A stretch of DNA of 64,000 nucleotides from Aureispira sp964445645 (GTDB taxonomy: Bacteria > Bacteroidota > Bacteroidia > Chitinophagales > Saprospiraceae): assembly GCA_964445645.1 (NCBI GenBank), contig CAYULH010000002.1:62001-126000 (forward strand), written 5' to 3'. Positions 35,625 through 44,531 of the stretch are shown here, one piece after another. A program made the translations under genes and the position numbers. The notes under the pieces are model-generated. The model was not told where the DNA came from. It did not search any database and saw only the letters and a program-made list of their open reading frames with translations. How positions within the stretch are numbered: position 1 is the stretch's first letter; each line of letters starts with the position of its first letter.

Positions 35625-36620
35625 ATGCAAACGTCTGCTGACATTCAAGCTCTACAGGAGCAAATTGCCTTAGAGAGCCAAATTATCGACCGTTTATTAG
35701 CCGAAACCAACAAGGTAATTATTGGTCAACAATACATGTTAGAACGTCTTATGATTGGTCTACTAACCAAGGGGCATATTCTTTTAGAGGGATTACCTGG
35801 ACTAGCCAAAACACTGGCTATCAACACCTTGGCCAAAGCTATTCAAGCAGATTTTCAGCGCATTCAATTTACGCCCGACTTGTTGCCGGCCGATATTGTG
35901 GGAACCATGATTTACAATCAGGCAGCCAATGACTTTACGGTGCGTAAAGGCCCTATTTTTGCCAATTTTGTTTTGGCCGATGAGATCAATCGTGCGCCTG
36001 CCAAAGTACAATCGGCACTGCTAGAGGCCATGCAAGAGCGCCAAGTAACGATTGGGGAAACCACTTACAAATTGCAAGAACCTTTCTTGGTTTTGGCAAC
36101 ACAAAACCCCATCGAACAGGAGGGAACCTATCCATTGCCCGAAGCGCAAACCGACCGTTTTATGCTCAAGGCAGCTATTACTTATCCCAACAAGGAAGAG
36201 GAATTGGCTATTATGCGTATGAATATGGCGGGTGCTTTTGCCGAAGTGCGCCCTGTGGCGACTACTGCCGATATCTTGCAAGCTAGAGAAACTGTACGCA
36301 AAGTACACATGGCCGAAAGTATAGAGCAATACATCTTGGATATTGTTTTTGCAACCAGAGAGCCGGCTGCTCATAGACTCCAAGATTTGGCCCCCTTGCT
36401 CTCGTTTGGAGGCTCGCCAAGAGCCAGCATCAATATGGCTTTGGCCGCCAAAGCACATGCTTATCTCAACAAACGAGGATTTGTAATTCCTGAAGATATT
36501 CGCGCCATAGCCGAGGATGTATTGCGCCACAGAATTGGGCTTACTTATGAAGCACAAGCAGAGAACATTTCTACAGAGCAAGTCATCGAAAAAATTCTCA
36601 ATACCATTGTGATTCCTTAA
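35625..36620 (+). CDS. MoxR-family AAA+ ATPase
   Basis: A 331-aa cytosolic AAA+ chaperone-like ATPase. Walker A is in GLPGLAKT (about 59-66), and Walker B follows in VLADEINR with sensor 1 near ATQNP. MoxR proteins are thought to help mature or assemble complexes with VWA-domain partners. This one heads the cluster that holds DUF58, BatA and BatB VWA proteins, in keeping with that role. It is followed by an acetyltransferase gene that does not belong to the usual set. Confidence 0.93.
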   Translation: MQTSADIQALQEQIALESQIIDRLLAETNKVIIGQQYMLERLMIGLLTKGHILLEGLPGLAKTLAINTLAKAIQADFQRIQFTPDLLPADIVGTMIYNQAANDFTVRKGPIFANFVLADEINRAPAKVQSALLEAMQERQVTIGETTYKLQEPFLVLATQNPIEQEGTYPLPEAQTDRFMLKAAITYPNKEEELAIMRMNMAGAFAEVRPVATTADILQARETVRKVHMAESIEQYILDIVFATREPAAHRLQDLAPLLSFGGSPRASINMALAAKAHAYLNKRGFVIPEDIRAIAEDVLRHRIGLTYEAQAENISTEQVIEKILNTIVIP

Positions 36621-36630
36621 AATTGATCTC

Positions 36631-37176
36631 ATGAGAGCATTATTTGTACTCAAAAATGACGCTACGGTAGTGATTAGGGAAGCAACCACACAAGATGCGC
36701 TGGAGCTGAATGCGGTAATAGGCAAAATATATGGCGCATCCAATACGGTGCTCACCTCTTTGGAGGAGTTTCAAGGTATGGATTCGCTCAATGGTCAATT
36801 GCAACGTATTTATTATTATCAAAATAAAGCGACCTACTTGCTGCTTGTAGCAGAAATAGATGGACAAATAGTAGGCACCTTAGATTTTTCTAATGGCAAT
36901 CGCCAACGCAATGCCCATACGGGCGACTTTAGAATGGGGGTTGACCCCGAATTTCAGAATCTGGGAATTGGCCGCTATATGATTAGTGTTATGCTAGATT
37001 GGGCCACCCAAAATCCGATTATCGAAAAAGTAAAACTGACTGCTTTTGCCAACAATTACAATGGCTTGCACTTGTACAAGAGTTTGGGATTTGAGGAAGA
37101 GGGCAGAGGTGTTGAGGAAATCAAAATGGAAGAAGATGTTTACTTGGATGTAATTAACATGTACAAAAAGGTGTAG
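36631..37176 (+). CDS. GNAT N-acetyltransferase
   Basis: A 181-aa member of the GNAT superfamily. The acetyl-CoA loop is in FQNLGIGRYMISVML (about 110-124), and the C-terminal half has the AFANNYNGLHLYKSLGFEEEG segment typical of motif B. It transfers an acetyl group to an amine; the acceptor is unknown. It begins 10 bases after moxR and precedes the membrane gene by 80, so it is within the Bat cluster. A transcription unit of this kind usually passes straight from moxR to DUF58, so it looks like a late insertion. Confidence 0.88.
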   Translation: MRALFVLKNDATVVIREATTQDALELNAVIGKIYGASNTVLTSLEEFQGMDSLNGQLQRIYYYQNKATYLLLVAEIDGQIVGTLDFSNGNRQRNAHTGDFRMGVDPEFQNLGIGRYMISVMLDWATQNPIIEKVKLTAFANNYNGLHLYKSLGFEEEGRGVEEIKMEEDVYLDVINMYKKV

Positions 37177-37256
37177 AGTAATTCTCCAGAAATACAGAAC
37201 TAACCATATTTATTGATTAATTTTATTCCTATCAAAACCATACAAGTAATCATCCC

Positions 37257-37940
37257 ATGCAAGAACCAGATCAGCAACTCGAACAAATCGTTGATAGAGA
37301 ACTCAGCAAAGTAGAACAGTTTAGTAGCCCTTGGCAATTGCTCAAGAAGGCACTTTCTTCGTTTTTTATTGTGCTTTTTATTGGCGCAGGGTTCTTAGTC
37401 AATGCAATTATTGCTATTGCTTTTGCATTCAAAGGTTTTGGTTCTGTAGTTTGGTGGCAATACCTTGGAGGCATTGTATTGCTGCTGGCTGTTTTTCCTG
37501 CTGTTTATATTTTCTTTGCAATTGCTTATGCCAAAACTGTGATCATTTGGGAAGCTTATCGCGAAATACTTCGACCTATGATTGCCAAAGCATTTGGCAA
37601 AAGCTTAGATATATATTTGGTAGATAATCCCAACCAAGCCCCTCCAGTAGATGAGGAAAGTATTGTCTCGACCATTGAAAAAAGACAAAAACACTTGTTG
37701 GAAAAACTACCTGATTTTTTACGGGCCTATGTTCAGGTCTTTTTTACGGCCAAAGATGTTCTAACTATTGTTCGGGCGCAGCGTGCCTCTGGTGGCGAAA
37801 AGGAAGCCGTCAAGCGCAAAGCTATGGACAGTTTGTTTGAATCTATTGATTTGCAAATTTCCGAACTAGCAGAGCCTTCGCTCCTTCCTTTTTGGATTGT
37901 GGCCTTGGTCAATGCGGTTGTGGTTTATTTTTTATTTTAA
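37257..37940 (+). CDS. Membrane protein within the Bat cluster
   Basis: A 227-aa protein of unknown family. Two hydrophobic helices at about 30-56 and 64-92 are followed by a soluble helical domain (about 95-205) and a last hydrophobic end (about 210-227). It would be an inner-membrane protein with a cytosolic domain. The gene lies 15 bases before the next, and the pair sits between moxR/GNAT and DUF58, so it probably works with the cluster. I do not recognise it in other Bat operons. Confidence 0.72.
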   Translation: MQEPDQQLEQIVDRELSKVEQFSSPWQLLKKALSSFFIVLFIGAGFLVNAIIAIAFAFKGFGSVVWWQYLGGIVLLLAVFPAVYIFFAIAYAKTVIIWEAYREILRPMIAKAFGKSLDIYLVDNPNQAPPVDEESIVSTIEKRQKHLLEKLPDFLRAYVQVFFTAKDVLTIVRAQRASGGEKEAVKRKAMDSLFESIDLQISELAEPSLLPFWIVALVNAVVVYFLF

Positions 37941-37955
37941 GAACACCTTTATATT

Positions 37956-38306
37956 ATGTCTGTAACCACTATTCAAAACGAACAAGCCAAAAAATATCCA
38001 TTCTTAGCAGAAATGTATTTGGATGATTATTTTCCTGATAATTTGGTAGATAAAGCCAAAGATATTTTGATAGAATTGTGTAAGACTATAGAAGCACAAC
38101 AACCTCCTACCTTAGAGGATTTTTATGCGCTTACACAGGCTACCACCGAACAATTTAATCAGTTGGCAGAGGAGTTTGCTGCCCAAGATAGCGAAATAGA
38201 AACCTCTGCTCGGGAAGCCATTGCCGTAGACATGACCATGGTTAGTTTATTTTATGGTTTTGAAGAGGCAGATGCTGAAGAAATGATTGCCAATAGAGAT
38301 TGGTAA
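37956..38306 (+). CDS. Small acidic protein within the Bat cluster
   Basis: A 116-aa acidic, helical protein with no hydrophobic segment, hence cytosolic. It has many Glu/Asp and Gln residues, with a DFYALTQATTEQFNQL stretch. No recognised family. Start ATG 37956 and stop 38306 leave 15- and 16-base gaps to its neighbours, consistent with one polycistronic message. It could be a partner of the DUF58 or MoxR proteins; there is no direct evidence. Confidence 0.7.
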   Translation: MSVTTIQNEQAKKYPFLAEMYLDDYFPDNLVDKAKDILIELCKTIEAQQPPTLEDFYALTQATTEQFNQLAEEFAAQDSEIETSAREAIAVDMTMVSLFYGFEEADAEEMIANRDW

Positions 38307-38322
38307 ATAAGTAAAAAGCAAT

Positions 38323-39192
38323 ATGACGATTACAGAATTGCTCAAAAAAGTACGTAGAATAGAACTCAAAACGCGCGGCTTGTCCAATCAAGTTTTTTCG
38401 GGCAACTACAAAACGCGTTTTAAGGGCCGAGGTATGTCTTTTAGTGAAGTGCGGCCTTATCAGTATGGCGATGATGTTCGAAATATTGATTGGAATGTCA
38501 CGGCTCGCACCAATGAGCCTCATGTCAAGATATTTGAGGAGGAGCGGGAATTGACTTTTATGTTATTGATTGACATTAGTGGTTCGGCTTATTTTGGCTC
38601 TAGCCAACAATACAAAATAGAGACAGCAACAGAAATTGCGGCCACCTTGGCTTTTTCGGCTAGTGTCAATAACGACAAAGTGGGGGCTATCTTTTTTTCG
38701 GACAAAGTCGAAAAATTTATTCCACCCAAAAAAGGCAAGCCTCATATTTTGCGTATTTTGCGTGACATGCTTTATCTAAAGCCGCAGCAAGTGACCACCA
38801 ACCTTCAAGAACCGCTCAAGTATTTGACCAATATCATTGACAAACGCTGCACGGCCTTTATCTTATCAGATTTTATGACGCAAGACTATGAAAAGGCTAT
38901 TCGTTTGGCAGCCAATCGGCATGATGTCATTGGAATACACTTGTATGATCCCTTGGAGGAAAGCTTGCCCGATGTGGGCTTGCTCCCTGTGCTAGATGCC
39001 GAAACAGGCCAAACGCGTTGGGTTGATACTTCGTCCAAAGCATTGCGCCAAGCTTATGAACAAAATTATCAACAAAATTTAGACTATTTTAAAAGTACTT
39101 TTTTACGCAACAATGCTGATGTTTTAAGCATTAATACAGAACAACCTTATCTTACTCCTTTAATCAAATTTTTTAAAGAACGCCGTTCCTAG
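38323..39192 (+). CDS. DUF58 protein of the Bat cluster
   Basis: A 289-aa protein containing the DUF58/VWA-like domain. It shows the family pattern GRGMSFSEVRPYQYGDD with DVRNIDWNVTAR (about 36-65), followed by a VWA-like fold with a metal-site start in LLIDISGSA (about 84-92). It stands in the usual place between moxR and batA. It is joined directly to the next gene (stop TAG followed at once by ATG). Role in the envelope stress/aerotolerance complex is by family, mechanism unknown. Confidence 0.92.
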   Translation: MTITELLKKVRRIELKTRGLSNQVFSGNYKTRFKGRGMSFSEVRPYQYGDDVRNIDWNVTARTNEPHVKIFEEERELTFMLLIDISGSAYFGSSQQYKIETATEIAATLAFSASVNNDKVGAIFFSDKVEKFIPPKKGKPHILRILRDMLYLKPQQVTTNLQEPLKYLTNIIDKRCTAFILSDFMTQDYEKAIRLAANRHDVIGIHLYDPLEESLPDVGLLPVLDAETGQTRWVDTSSKALRQAYEQNYQQNLDYFKSTFLRNNADVLSINTEQPYLTPLIKFFKERRS

Positions 39193-40185
39193 ATGCTGTT
39201 ACGTTATTTTTGGTATTTATTGTGGGTCGTATGCCCTTTGACCACTTTGGGGGCACAGGCTCAGGTCATTGTTCTAGCCGACAGTACAGAAATACTGATT
39301 GGTGATCCGCTAGGATTGCGCTTAGTGGTAAATGTTCCTAGCGGTGCTCAAATTGTATTTCCCAGCATTACCGAAGCCTTGGCCGACGAGGAAGTGGTCG
39401 AGCTACTTGATCAGGGCGAACGCCAAATGACCAAAGGCAAAGTAAATGACACCTACGAATTGCCCCTAACCGTGACGGCATGGGAACCGGGCCAGCGGCA
39501 ACTGCCCACCTTAGGTTTTAGTTATAAATACAAAGATGAGGTAAAGGAATTGCGTTCCAAACCCTTTACGTTTACCGCAACGGCTCCTCAAGTAACAGGC
39601 GATAGCACCTATGTGGCCGACATCAAAACCATATTGTCCGAAGAACTCACCTTTTGGGATTATTTGTACCAAATACTTTCCCATCCTATTGTAGCGGTTC
39701 TATTCTTTTTATTCTTAGCCTTTGCTGCTTTTTATGGCTTGGTTAGGTATAAGAACAAACTCAAAGAACGGGCAGCACGCCAAACGCCAGAACAGTGGGC
39801 ATTGGAACAATTGGAATTATTGGAGGGTCAAGGTTATATTGTACAAGGCAATTTTATTGCTTATCACACAGGCATTTCGTTTATTTTAAGAACCTACTTT
39901 GGTAGACGTTTTAAGATAGATGCGTTGGAACAGCCACTTAGTTTTTTCTTGCCAGCATTGCAACAACATACCTTCTTACAGAACAACCAAGGTTTGCAAG
40001 AGGAACTAGCAACGGTACTCCAACAAGCAGATTTAATCAAATATGCCAAAGCTTCGCCCCTGCCTGTAGCCAATATCAAGGCGGGACAAGCCATCAAAGA
40101 GGTGGTGGCACTGGTACAACATCGTTTGGAAGCGGCAGATGCTGCTCAAAAAGAGGAAAATTCCTCCACTAAATCTACTGGATAA
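39193..40185 (+). CDS. BatD-like/DUF4381-like membrane protein
   Basis: A 330-aa protein with a signal peptide (about 1-23), a beta-rich periplasmic domain (about 24-145), one membrane helix (about 168-190) and a helical cytosolic domain. It resembles the N-terminal part of BatD joined to a DUF4381-like tail, common between DUF58 and batA in Bacteroidota. It starts at the base after the previous stop and overlaps batA by one base, so translation is tightly coupled. Family assignment is moderate. Confidence 0.7.
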   Translation: MLLRYFWYLLWVVCPLTTLGAQAQVIVLADSTEILIGDPLGLRLVVNVPSGAQIVFPSITEALADEEVVELLDQGERQMTKGKVNDTYELPLTVTAWEPGQRQLPTLGFSYKYKDEVKELRSKPFTFTATAPQVTGDSTYVADIKTILSEELTFWDYLYQILSHPIVAVLFFLFLAFAAFYGLVRYKNKLKERAARQTPEQWALEQLELLEGQGYIVQGNFIAYHTGISFILRTYFGRRFKIDALEQPLSFFLPALQQHTFLQNNQGLQEELATVLQQADLIKYAKASPLPVANIKAGQAIKEVVALVQHRLEAADAAQKEENSSTKSTG

Positions 40186-41186
40186 TGATAGCTCAAGGAA
40201 TAGAATTTGCACAGCCCTACCTACTCCTACTGCTGCTCTTGTTGCCGCTTTTTGGGGGTTATTATTATAAAAAACAACAAGAATACTACGCCACTTTGCG
40301 CCTATCTTCTACCCAAGGTTTTCAGGTAGAAGATAGTTGGCGGGTCAAGCTGCGACCTGTTGTACAAATATTGCAATTGCTGGCTATTGCTAGTTTGATG
40401 GTTGCCCTAGCTCGCCCACGCTTGGTACTTACCAAAGAGAATGTAGAAGTAGAAGGAATTGATATTATGATTTCTATGGATGTTTCGCCTTCTATGATGG
40501 CCAAGGATTTTGATCCCAATCGTCTAACTGTTTCTAAGCAAGTAGCTCAAGAATTTGTAAAAGCACGCCAATATGATCGAATTGGCTTGGTGGTCTTTTC
40601 TGGCGAAAGCTTTACCCAATGCCCCCTTACTACCGATCACCAAGTCCTCAATAACTTTATAAATAATGTACAATCGGGCTTGCTCCAATCGGGTACGGCC
40701 ATTGGTATGGGCCTCGCTACAGCCGTCAAAGGGCTAGAAAGCAGTGACACCAAATCCAAAATTGTGATTCTGCTCACCGATGGAGAAAACAACTCGGGCT
40801 ATATCTCTCCTACCCAAGCGGTAGGGCTTGCCAAAGAATTTGGCATCAAGGTCTACACCATTGGTGTAGGCTCCAAAGGGCAAGCACGAATGCCCACAGG
40901 TATTCGCCCCAATGGCAGCTATATCTACAGTTGGATGCAGGTGAATATTGACGAAGAATTGTTGACCAATATGGCCAATGAAACAGGGGGGCAGTATTTT
41001 AGAGCCAAGGATTTGGAAGAACTCAAAGCCATTTATGGTCAAATTGACAAACTAGAGCGCAGCAAAATTGAAACCACTACCTTACGGAATTACACGGATC
41101 AATTTCATTATTTTGTTTTTGCCGCCCTGCTTTTTGTCTTCTTACAATTGGTCTTGTCCAATACTATTTTTAAAACCATTGTCTAA
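40185..41186 (+). CDS. batA: Aerotolerance VWA protein BatA
   Basis: A 333-aa membrane protein: one or two N-terminal helices (about 8-27 and 58-76), then a von Willebrand factor A domain with MIDAS motif DVSPSM near 100-105 and the partner Thr/Asp residues TDGENNSG further on, and a C-terminal membrane helix (about 308-328). In Bacteroides the Bat proteins help tolerate oxygen. The batA-batB pair is standard. Gap of 10 bases to batB. Confidence 0.92.
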   Translation: MIAQGIEFAQPYLLLLLLLLPLFGGYYYKKQQEYYATLRLSSTQGFQVEDSWRVKLRPVVQILQLLAIASLMVALARPRLVLTKENVEVEGIDIMISMDVSPSMMAKDFDPNRLTVSKQVAQEFVKARQYDRIGLVVFSGESFTQCPLTTDHQVLNNFINNVQSGLLQSGTAIGMGLATAVKGLESSDTKSKIVILLTDGENNSGYISPTQAVGLAKEFGIKVYTIGVGSKGQARMPTGIRPNGSYIYSWMQVNIDEELLTNMANETGGQYFRAKDLEELKAIYGQIDKLERSKIETTTLRNYTDQFHYFVFAALLFVFLQLVLSNTIFKTIV

Positions 41187-41195
41187 GCAGCAACT

Positions 41196-42236
41196 ATGTT
41201 TCACTTTGAAAATACCGCCTATTTTTATCTGCTGTTTCTAGTGCCTGTCGCCATTGGCTTATTTGTAAGTGCCGTATGGCAAACCCGCCAGATGCGTGCC
41301 CACTTTGGTCACTTGCTGGGCTTAGAACGCTTGGCACCGGCTATTTCTACCTACAAACGCCCTCTAAAGTTTGGCTTATTGTTGGGGGCTTTTTTGCTTT
41401 TGATTGTGGCTTTGGCCAACCCTAGAATGGGCAATACCACCCAATCGGTAGAGCGGGAGGGAATAGACGTGTACTTGGCCTTGGATATTTCTAGGAGTAT
41501 GTGGGCCGAAGATGTCAAGCCCAATAGAATGGAACGGGCCCGCCAATTTGCCCAAAAACTGGTTGATGAATTGCGGGGCGATCGGGTGGGGCTGATGGTG
41601 TTTGCAGGGCATCCTTATTTGCAAATGCCCCTCACAACTGACTATGCTGCGGCTATTTCGTTTATACAAATTGCCAGTCCCAAACTGGATGTCACCCAAG
41701 GAACGGCCATTGAATCGGCCATTGAGCAAGTGGTGAACATCACGCAAAAAGAAGGGCAGGAAAAGCAACGGGCTATTATTGTTATTACAGACGGGGAAAA
41801 TCACGAAACTAATGCCCCACAAGCCGCTCAAGCAGCCAAGGAAGAAGGTGTCACCACTTTTGTAGTGGGTATTGGTACCGAAACAGGCGCGCCTATTCCT
41901 GTCAAGGAAGGGCGTATGGCCCAATTTCAGCGCGATAAGCAGGGTAATGTGGTGCAAAGCAAAATGAACACGCCCTTGCTCCAAGAAATTGCCCAAATGG
42001 GCGGCGGCAAATTCTACAAGGCCAATGAAAAAGTAGATTTGGTACTGGCTCGTATCAATAATGAATTGTCCAAACTAGAACGTTCTAGTTTTGAACAACA
42101 AGAGTTTGATGTGTACGAAACCTATTACCAATATTTTGTGGCCTTAGCCTTGTTATTATTAATAATAGAATTCTTTATCAGTTATAGAAAAAGCATTTGG
42201 AATATCGCCCCTAAGAACGATACTACCGATTCCTAA
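41196..42236 (+). CDS. batB: Aerotolerance VWA protein BatB
   Basis: A 346-aa paralogue of BatA with the same plan: helices near 8-27 and 57-75, a VWA domain with MIDAS DISRSM near 97-102, TDGENHET following, and a C-terminal helix (about 310-330). It probably forms an inner-membrane complex with BatA. It ends one base before the convergent lipocalin-like lipoprotein gene. The batC (TPR) and batD genes that usually follow are not here. Confidence 0.92.
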   Translation: MFHFENTAYFYLLFLVPVAIGLFVSAVWQTRQMRAHFGHLLGLERLAPAISTYKRPLKFGLLLGAFLLLIVALANPRMGNTTQSVEREGIDVYLALDISRSMWAEDVKPNRMERARQFAQKLVDELRGDRVGLMVFAGHPYLQMPLTTDYAAAISFIQIASPKLDVTQGTAIESAIEQVVNITQKEGQEKQRAIIVITDGENHETNAPQAAQAAKEEGVTTFVVGIGTETGAPIPVKEGRMAQFQRDKQGNVVQSKMNTPLLQEIAQMGGGKFYKANEKVDLVLARINNELSKLERSSFEQQEFDVYETYYQYFVALALLLLIIEFFISYRKSIWNIAPKNDTTDS

Positions 42237-42237
42237 A

Positions 42238-42621
42238 CTAGTCCGCCATCTTGTACAAGGACATTTTGAGGGTGTCATTGTTCTCTAGCGAGAACAGCAA
42301 TTTGAGGGTATCTTGTTGCTCCCAATCTACCAAGGCACTAATTTCCATAGAATCTTGCTGGCTCTTGAATGTTAGCCAATCTCCATCTAGTTTGTACGCC
42401 CCTGTATCTCTATGCCCCGGATTGCCAAAACGTCTGTAATTGGTATTCCCATCAAACCAAAAACCATTCTCATTGGTAGGGTCACTGCTCTTGCTAATAT
42501 CCTTGCCGCCATAACTTACTTGGTAAATCTTCCAATTGCCTTCCAATTGATTGGCTGCTGGTTCATCACTACCACAAGCAGTTAACACCATAATTGTTAT
42601 TACTAATAATAAGTATTTCAT
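42238..42621 (-). CDS. Small lipocalin-like lipoprotein
   Basis: A 127-aa lipoprotein with a signal and lipobox VLTACG (Cys16). The mature part is a small beta-rich domain with an NQLEGNWKI start and a DGDWLTFK segment, in the style of lipocalin-like (DUF4488-type) proteins common in Bacteroidota. It ends one base from batB on the opposite strand. Ligand unknown. Confidence 0.75.
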   Translation of the reverse strand: MKYLLLVITIMVLTACGSDEPAANQLEGNWKIYQVSYGGKDISKSSDPTNENGFWFDGNTNYRRFGNPGHRDTGAYKLDGDWLTFKSQQDSMEISALVDWEQQDTLKLLFSLENNDTLKMSLYKMAD

Positions 42622-42629
42622 ACACTATA

Positions 42630-43046
42630 TTATAACTCTATTAATCCTTTATTTTTTGCACTAGGCTCTATCAAATCCCATTGATTGCCATACAAATCCT
42701 CAAATACGGCTACTGTTCCATGACCCAATGTTGCAGGAGGCCGCACAAATTTAATGTTCCTTTCGTTCATTTTGTTATAATCTCTCCAAAAATCATCCGT
42801 AAACAGAAAAAAGCCTACACGCCCTCCTGTTTGATTGCCAATGCTGTTTTTTTGCTGCTCATTGGATGCTTTGGCCAACAAAATGGCACATTCCTTGGCC
42901 CCCACAGGAGCTACCAATACCCATCGTTTGTGCTGGTCTAGTGGGGTATCTTCTATTAATTGAAAGTCTAGTTGTTGGGTATAAAATGCGATGGCTTCGT
43001 CATAATCCCGAACAACTATAGCCACGTGTGCAATTCTTTGATACAT
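42630..43046 (-). CDS. VOC-superfamily (glyoxalase/bleomycin-resistance) protein
   Basis: A 138-aa protein with two beta-alpha-beta-beta-beta halves. The start MYQRIAHVAIVVRDYDEAIAFYTQQ is cut here to ATG 43046 because the first seven residues of the longer frame (from 43067) precede the normal VOC start. The metal-ligand positions include His7 in AHVAIVV and Glu in the later VFEDLYGN. Small metal-dependent enzymes or binding proteins use this fold; substrate cannot be told. It is followed on the same strand by the lipocalin-like gene at 8 bases. Confidence 0.88.
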   Translation of the reverse strand: MYQRIAHVAIVVRDYDEAIAFYTQQLDFQLIEDTPLDQHKRWVLVAPVGAKECAILLAKASNEQQKNSIGNQTGGRVGFFLFTDDFWRDYNKMNERNIKFVRPPATLGHGTVAVFEDLYGNQWDLIEPSAKNKGLIEL

Positions 43047-43178
43047 GATAATTTTGTTTGAACACAAAGATAATTTTATAAATTCAAATAACCTTATATC
43101 CTCCCAAAAGACGCTTTTATTAGGTTTTCTAATGATAGTTTAGAATATTTGATAATTTGCTTGAGCTTGCAATGAATT

Positions 43179-43730
43179 ATGAACCTACACGACTATTACC
43201 AAAATCTTCATTCCAGCCGCTTGTTGTTTAGAAAATTCACCCTAGAAGATGTGGAGAGTTGGATGGAGTTCTATAAGAACAACCCCAGCCTTCCTTACTT
43301 GGGACTCAATTTGAACAGAACGCAAGAGGAGATGGCAAAGGCTTGGATCAACTCCCAAACCAGACGTTATGAGCAAAATGGATTTGGACAGTTGGCTGTG
43401 ATTGCTAAAGCTACTGGTACATTGATTGGCAGCAGAGGTTTTCGTTGGGCCGAGTACCAAGGCCAGCAGCGTTTGCATTCTACAGGGGCGTTCAAACCTG
43501 CCTATTGGCGACAAGGATTTGGTTCGGAAAGTGCCGCTTGTATGTATGATTTTGTTTTTCAGCATACCAATGAAACCTGCATTTTTGCCCGATGCCACCT
43601 CCACAACAAGGCTTCACAAGCCAATTTAACCCAATTGGGCTTTGTATTGCAAGAGCAAATCTCATTGCCCCAACAAACAATTTTTACCTGGTGCCTGAGC
43701 AAAAAAACTTGGGGGGAGCGGCTTGCCTGA
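43179..43730 (+). CDS. RimJ/RimL-like GNAT acetyltransferase
   Basis: A 183-aa GNAT of the RimJ type (LHSSRLLFRKFTLEDVESW near the start). The acetyl-CoA region is in AYWRQGFGSESAACMYDF (about 107-124), and the SQANLTQLGFV motif B pattern lies near 147-157. It may acetylate a protein N-terminus or a small amine. Its stop codon lies in the left arm of the hairpin at 43725. Confidence 0.88.
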   Translation: MNLHDYYQNLHSSRLLFRKFTLEDVESWMEFYKNNPSLPYLGLNLNRTQEEMAKAWINSQTRRYEQNGFGQLAVIAKATGTLIGSRGFRWAEYQGQQRLHSTGAFKPAYWRQGFGSESAACMYDFVFQHTNETCIFARCHLHNKASQANLTQLGFVLQEQISLPQQTIFTWCLSKKTWGERLA

Positions 43731-43767
43731 GTGGATTATCATCTTAGAGATGATTATCCACTCAGGC
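43725..43767. terminator. 20-bp-arm palindrome holding both stop codons of convergent genes
   Basis: Arms 43725-43744 and 43748-43767, with one mismatch and a TAG loop. The GNAT stop (43728-43730) is in the left arm and the TruC stop (43754-43756) in the right. No T tract follows. A further CACTCAGGC copy follows at about 43771, making the last codons of TruC repeat (LSARLSG). It may be a bidirectional terminator or a mobile palindrome. Confidence 0.7.
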
Positions 43768-44452
43768 GCGCACTCAGGCACAAATGGCCTTGCATGGTCT
43801 GAAAGGCGGCCGAAAAGGGAGCTTCTATACACCATTGTTGTTGGCTGTATGGATGTATCCAGTTTAGTTGTTGGGCGTGCAGCATCATTTGGGTCAGGCC
43901 AAATTTTTGTTTGAGCAGGCGGTTTTGCTTGTTGCAGCCGTGGGGGCGGTCGCCCAAAATGGGGTGGCGCAAGTGGTTGCAGTGTTTGCGTATTTGGTGG
44001 TAACGCCCTGTTTGGGGGCGTGCTCGTATCAGGCTGTAGCGAGAAGTGGCAAACTTGCCCGATGGCCAAGGCATTTCCGATTGTTGCACCAATTCAAACT
44101 GTGTTTGGGCGGCTTGCTCCTTGCCTCGGTCATTAATCAAGGGCTTGTCTACCACCACTTGGGCAGGAAAATAGCCCCGCACCAAGGCATAATAGGTCTT
44201 TTGGGTGCTGGGCAATTCCCATTGTGCTTGGGCGGCCTTGGTGGCCTCGGCACTCAAGCCAAACAACAGCACGCCCGATGTTTTGCGGTCGAGCCGATGC
44301 ACCAAGTGGACTTGCTGCCCCAATTGGTCACGCAAGAGCTGCAAGGCAAATTCGGTGGCCTCGGCAGCTATCTTGCTGCGGTGTACGAGTAGGCCGTGGG
44401 GTTTGTTGATGGCGACATAGTGCTGGTCTTGGTAGAGGATTTGGAGGGGCAT
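43754..44452 (-). CDS. TruC-like RluA-family pseudouridine synthase
   Basis: A 232-aa pseudouridine synthase of the RluA superfamily. Catalytic Asp55 lies in the HRLDRKTSG motif (52-60), with the start MPLQILYQDQHYVAINKPHG typical of TruC (tRNA position 65) or RluA-type enzymes. Later elements are ARPQTGRYHQIRKH and the C-terminal beta-strands. Its DNA looks GC-richer than the adjacent R-M genes. The last codons are derived from the repeated GCCTGAGTG unit. Exact RNA target not determined from the sequence. Confidence 0.88.
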   Translation of the reverse strand: MPLQILYQDQHYVAINKPHGLLVHRSKIAAEATEFALQLLRDQLGQQVHLVHRLDRKTSGVLLFGLSAEATKAAQAQWELPSTQKTYYALVRGYFPAQVVVDKPLINDRGKEQAAQTQFELVQQSEMPWPSGKFATSRYSLIRARPQTGRYHQIRKHCNHLRHPILGDRPHGCNKQNRLLKQKFGLTQMMLHAQQLNWIHPYSQQQWCIEAPFSAAFQTMQGHLCLSARLSG

Positions 44453-44531
44453 TGGTGTGTTTTTATATCTGATTCAAAATCCGTATCTTTATAATCTGTC
44501 TAAAAAAGATAGATTCACCATTTCATACTTT

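Noticed and set aside
36021..36755. A 244-aa frame opposite moxR
   Set aside because: Complementary shadow of a well-supported AAA+ gene, with no recognisable motifs.
43662..44392. Long frames opposite and across TruC
   Set aside because: Both overlap the pseudouridine synthase, whose catalytic motifs are clear. Their length is due to the GC-richer DNA.
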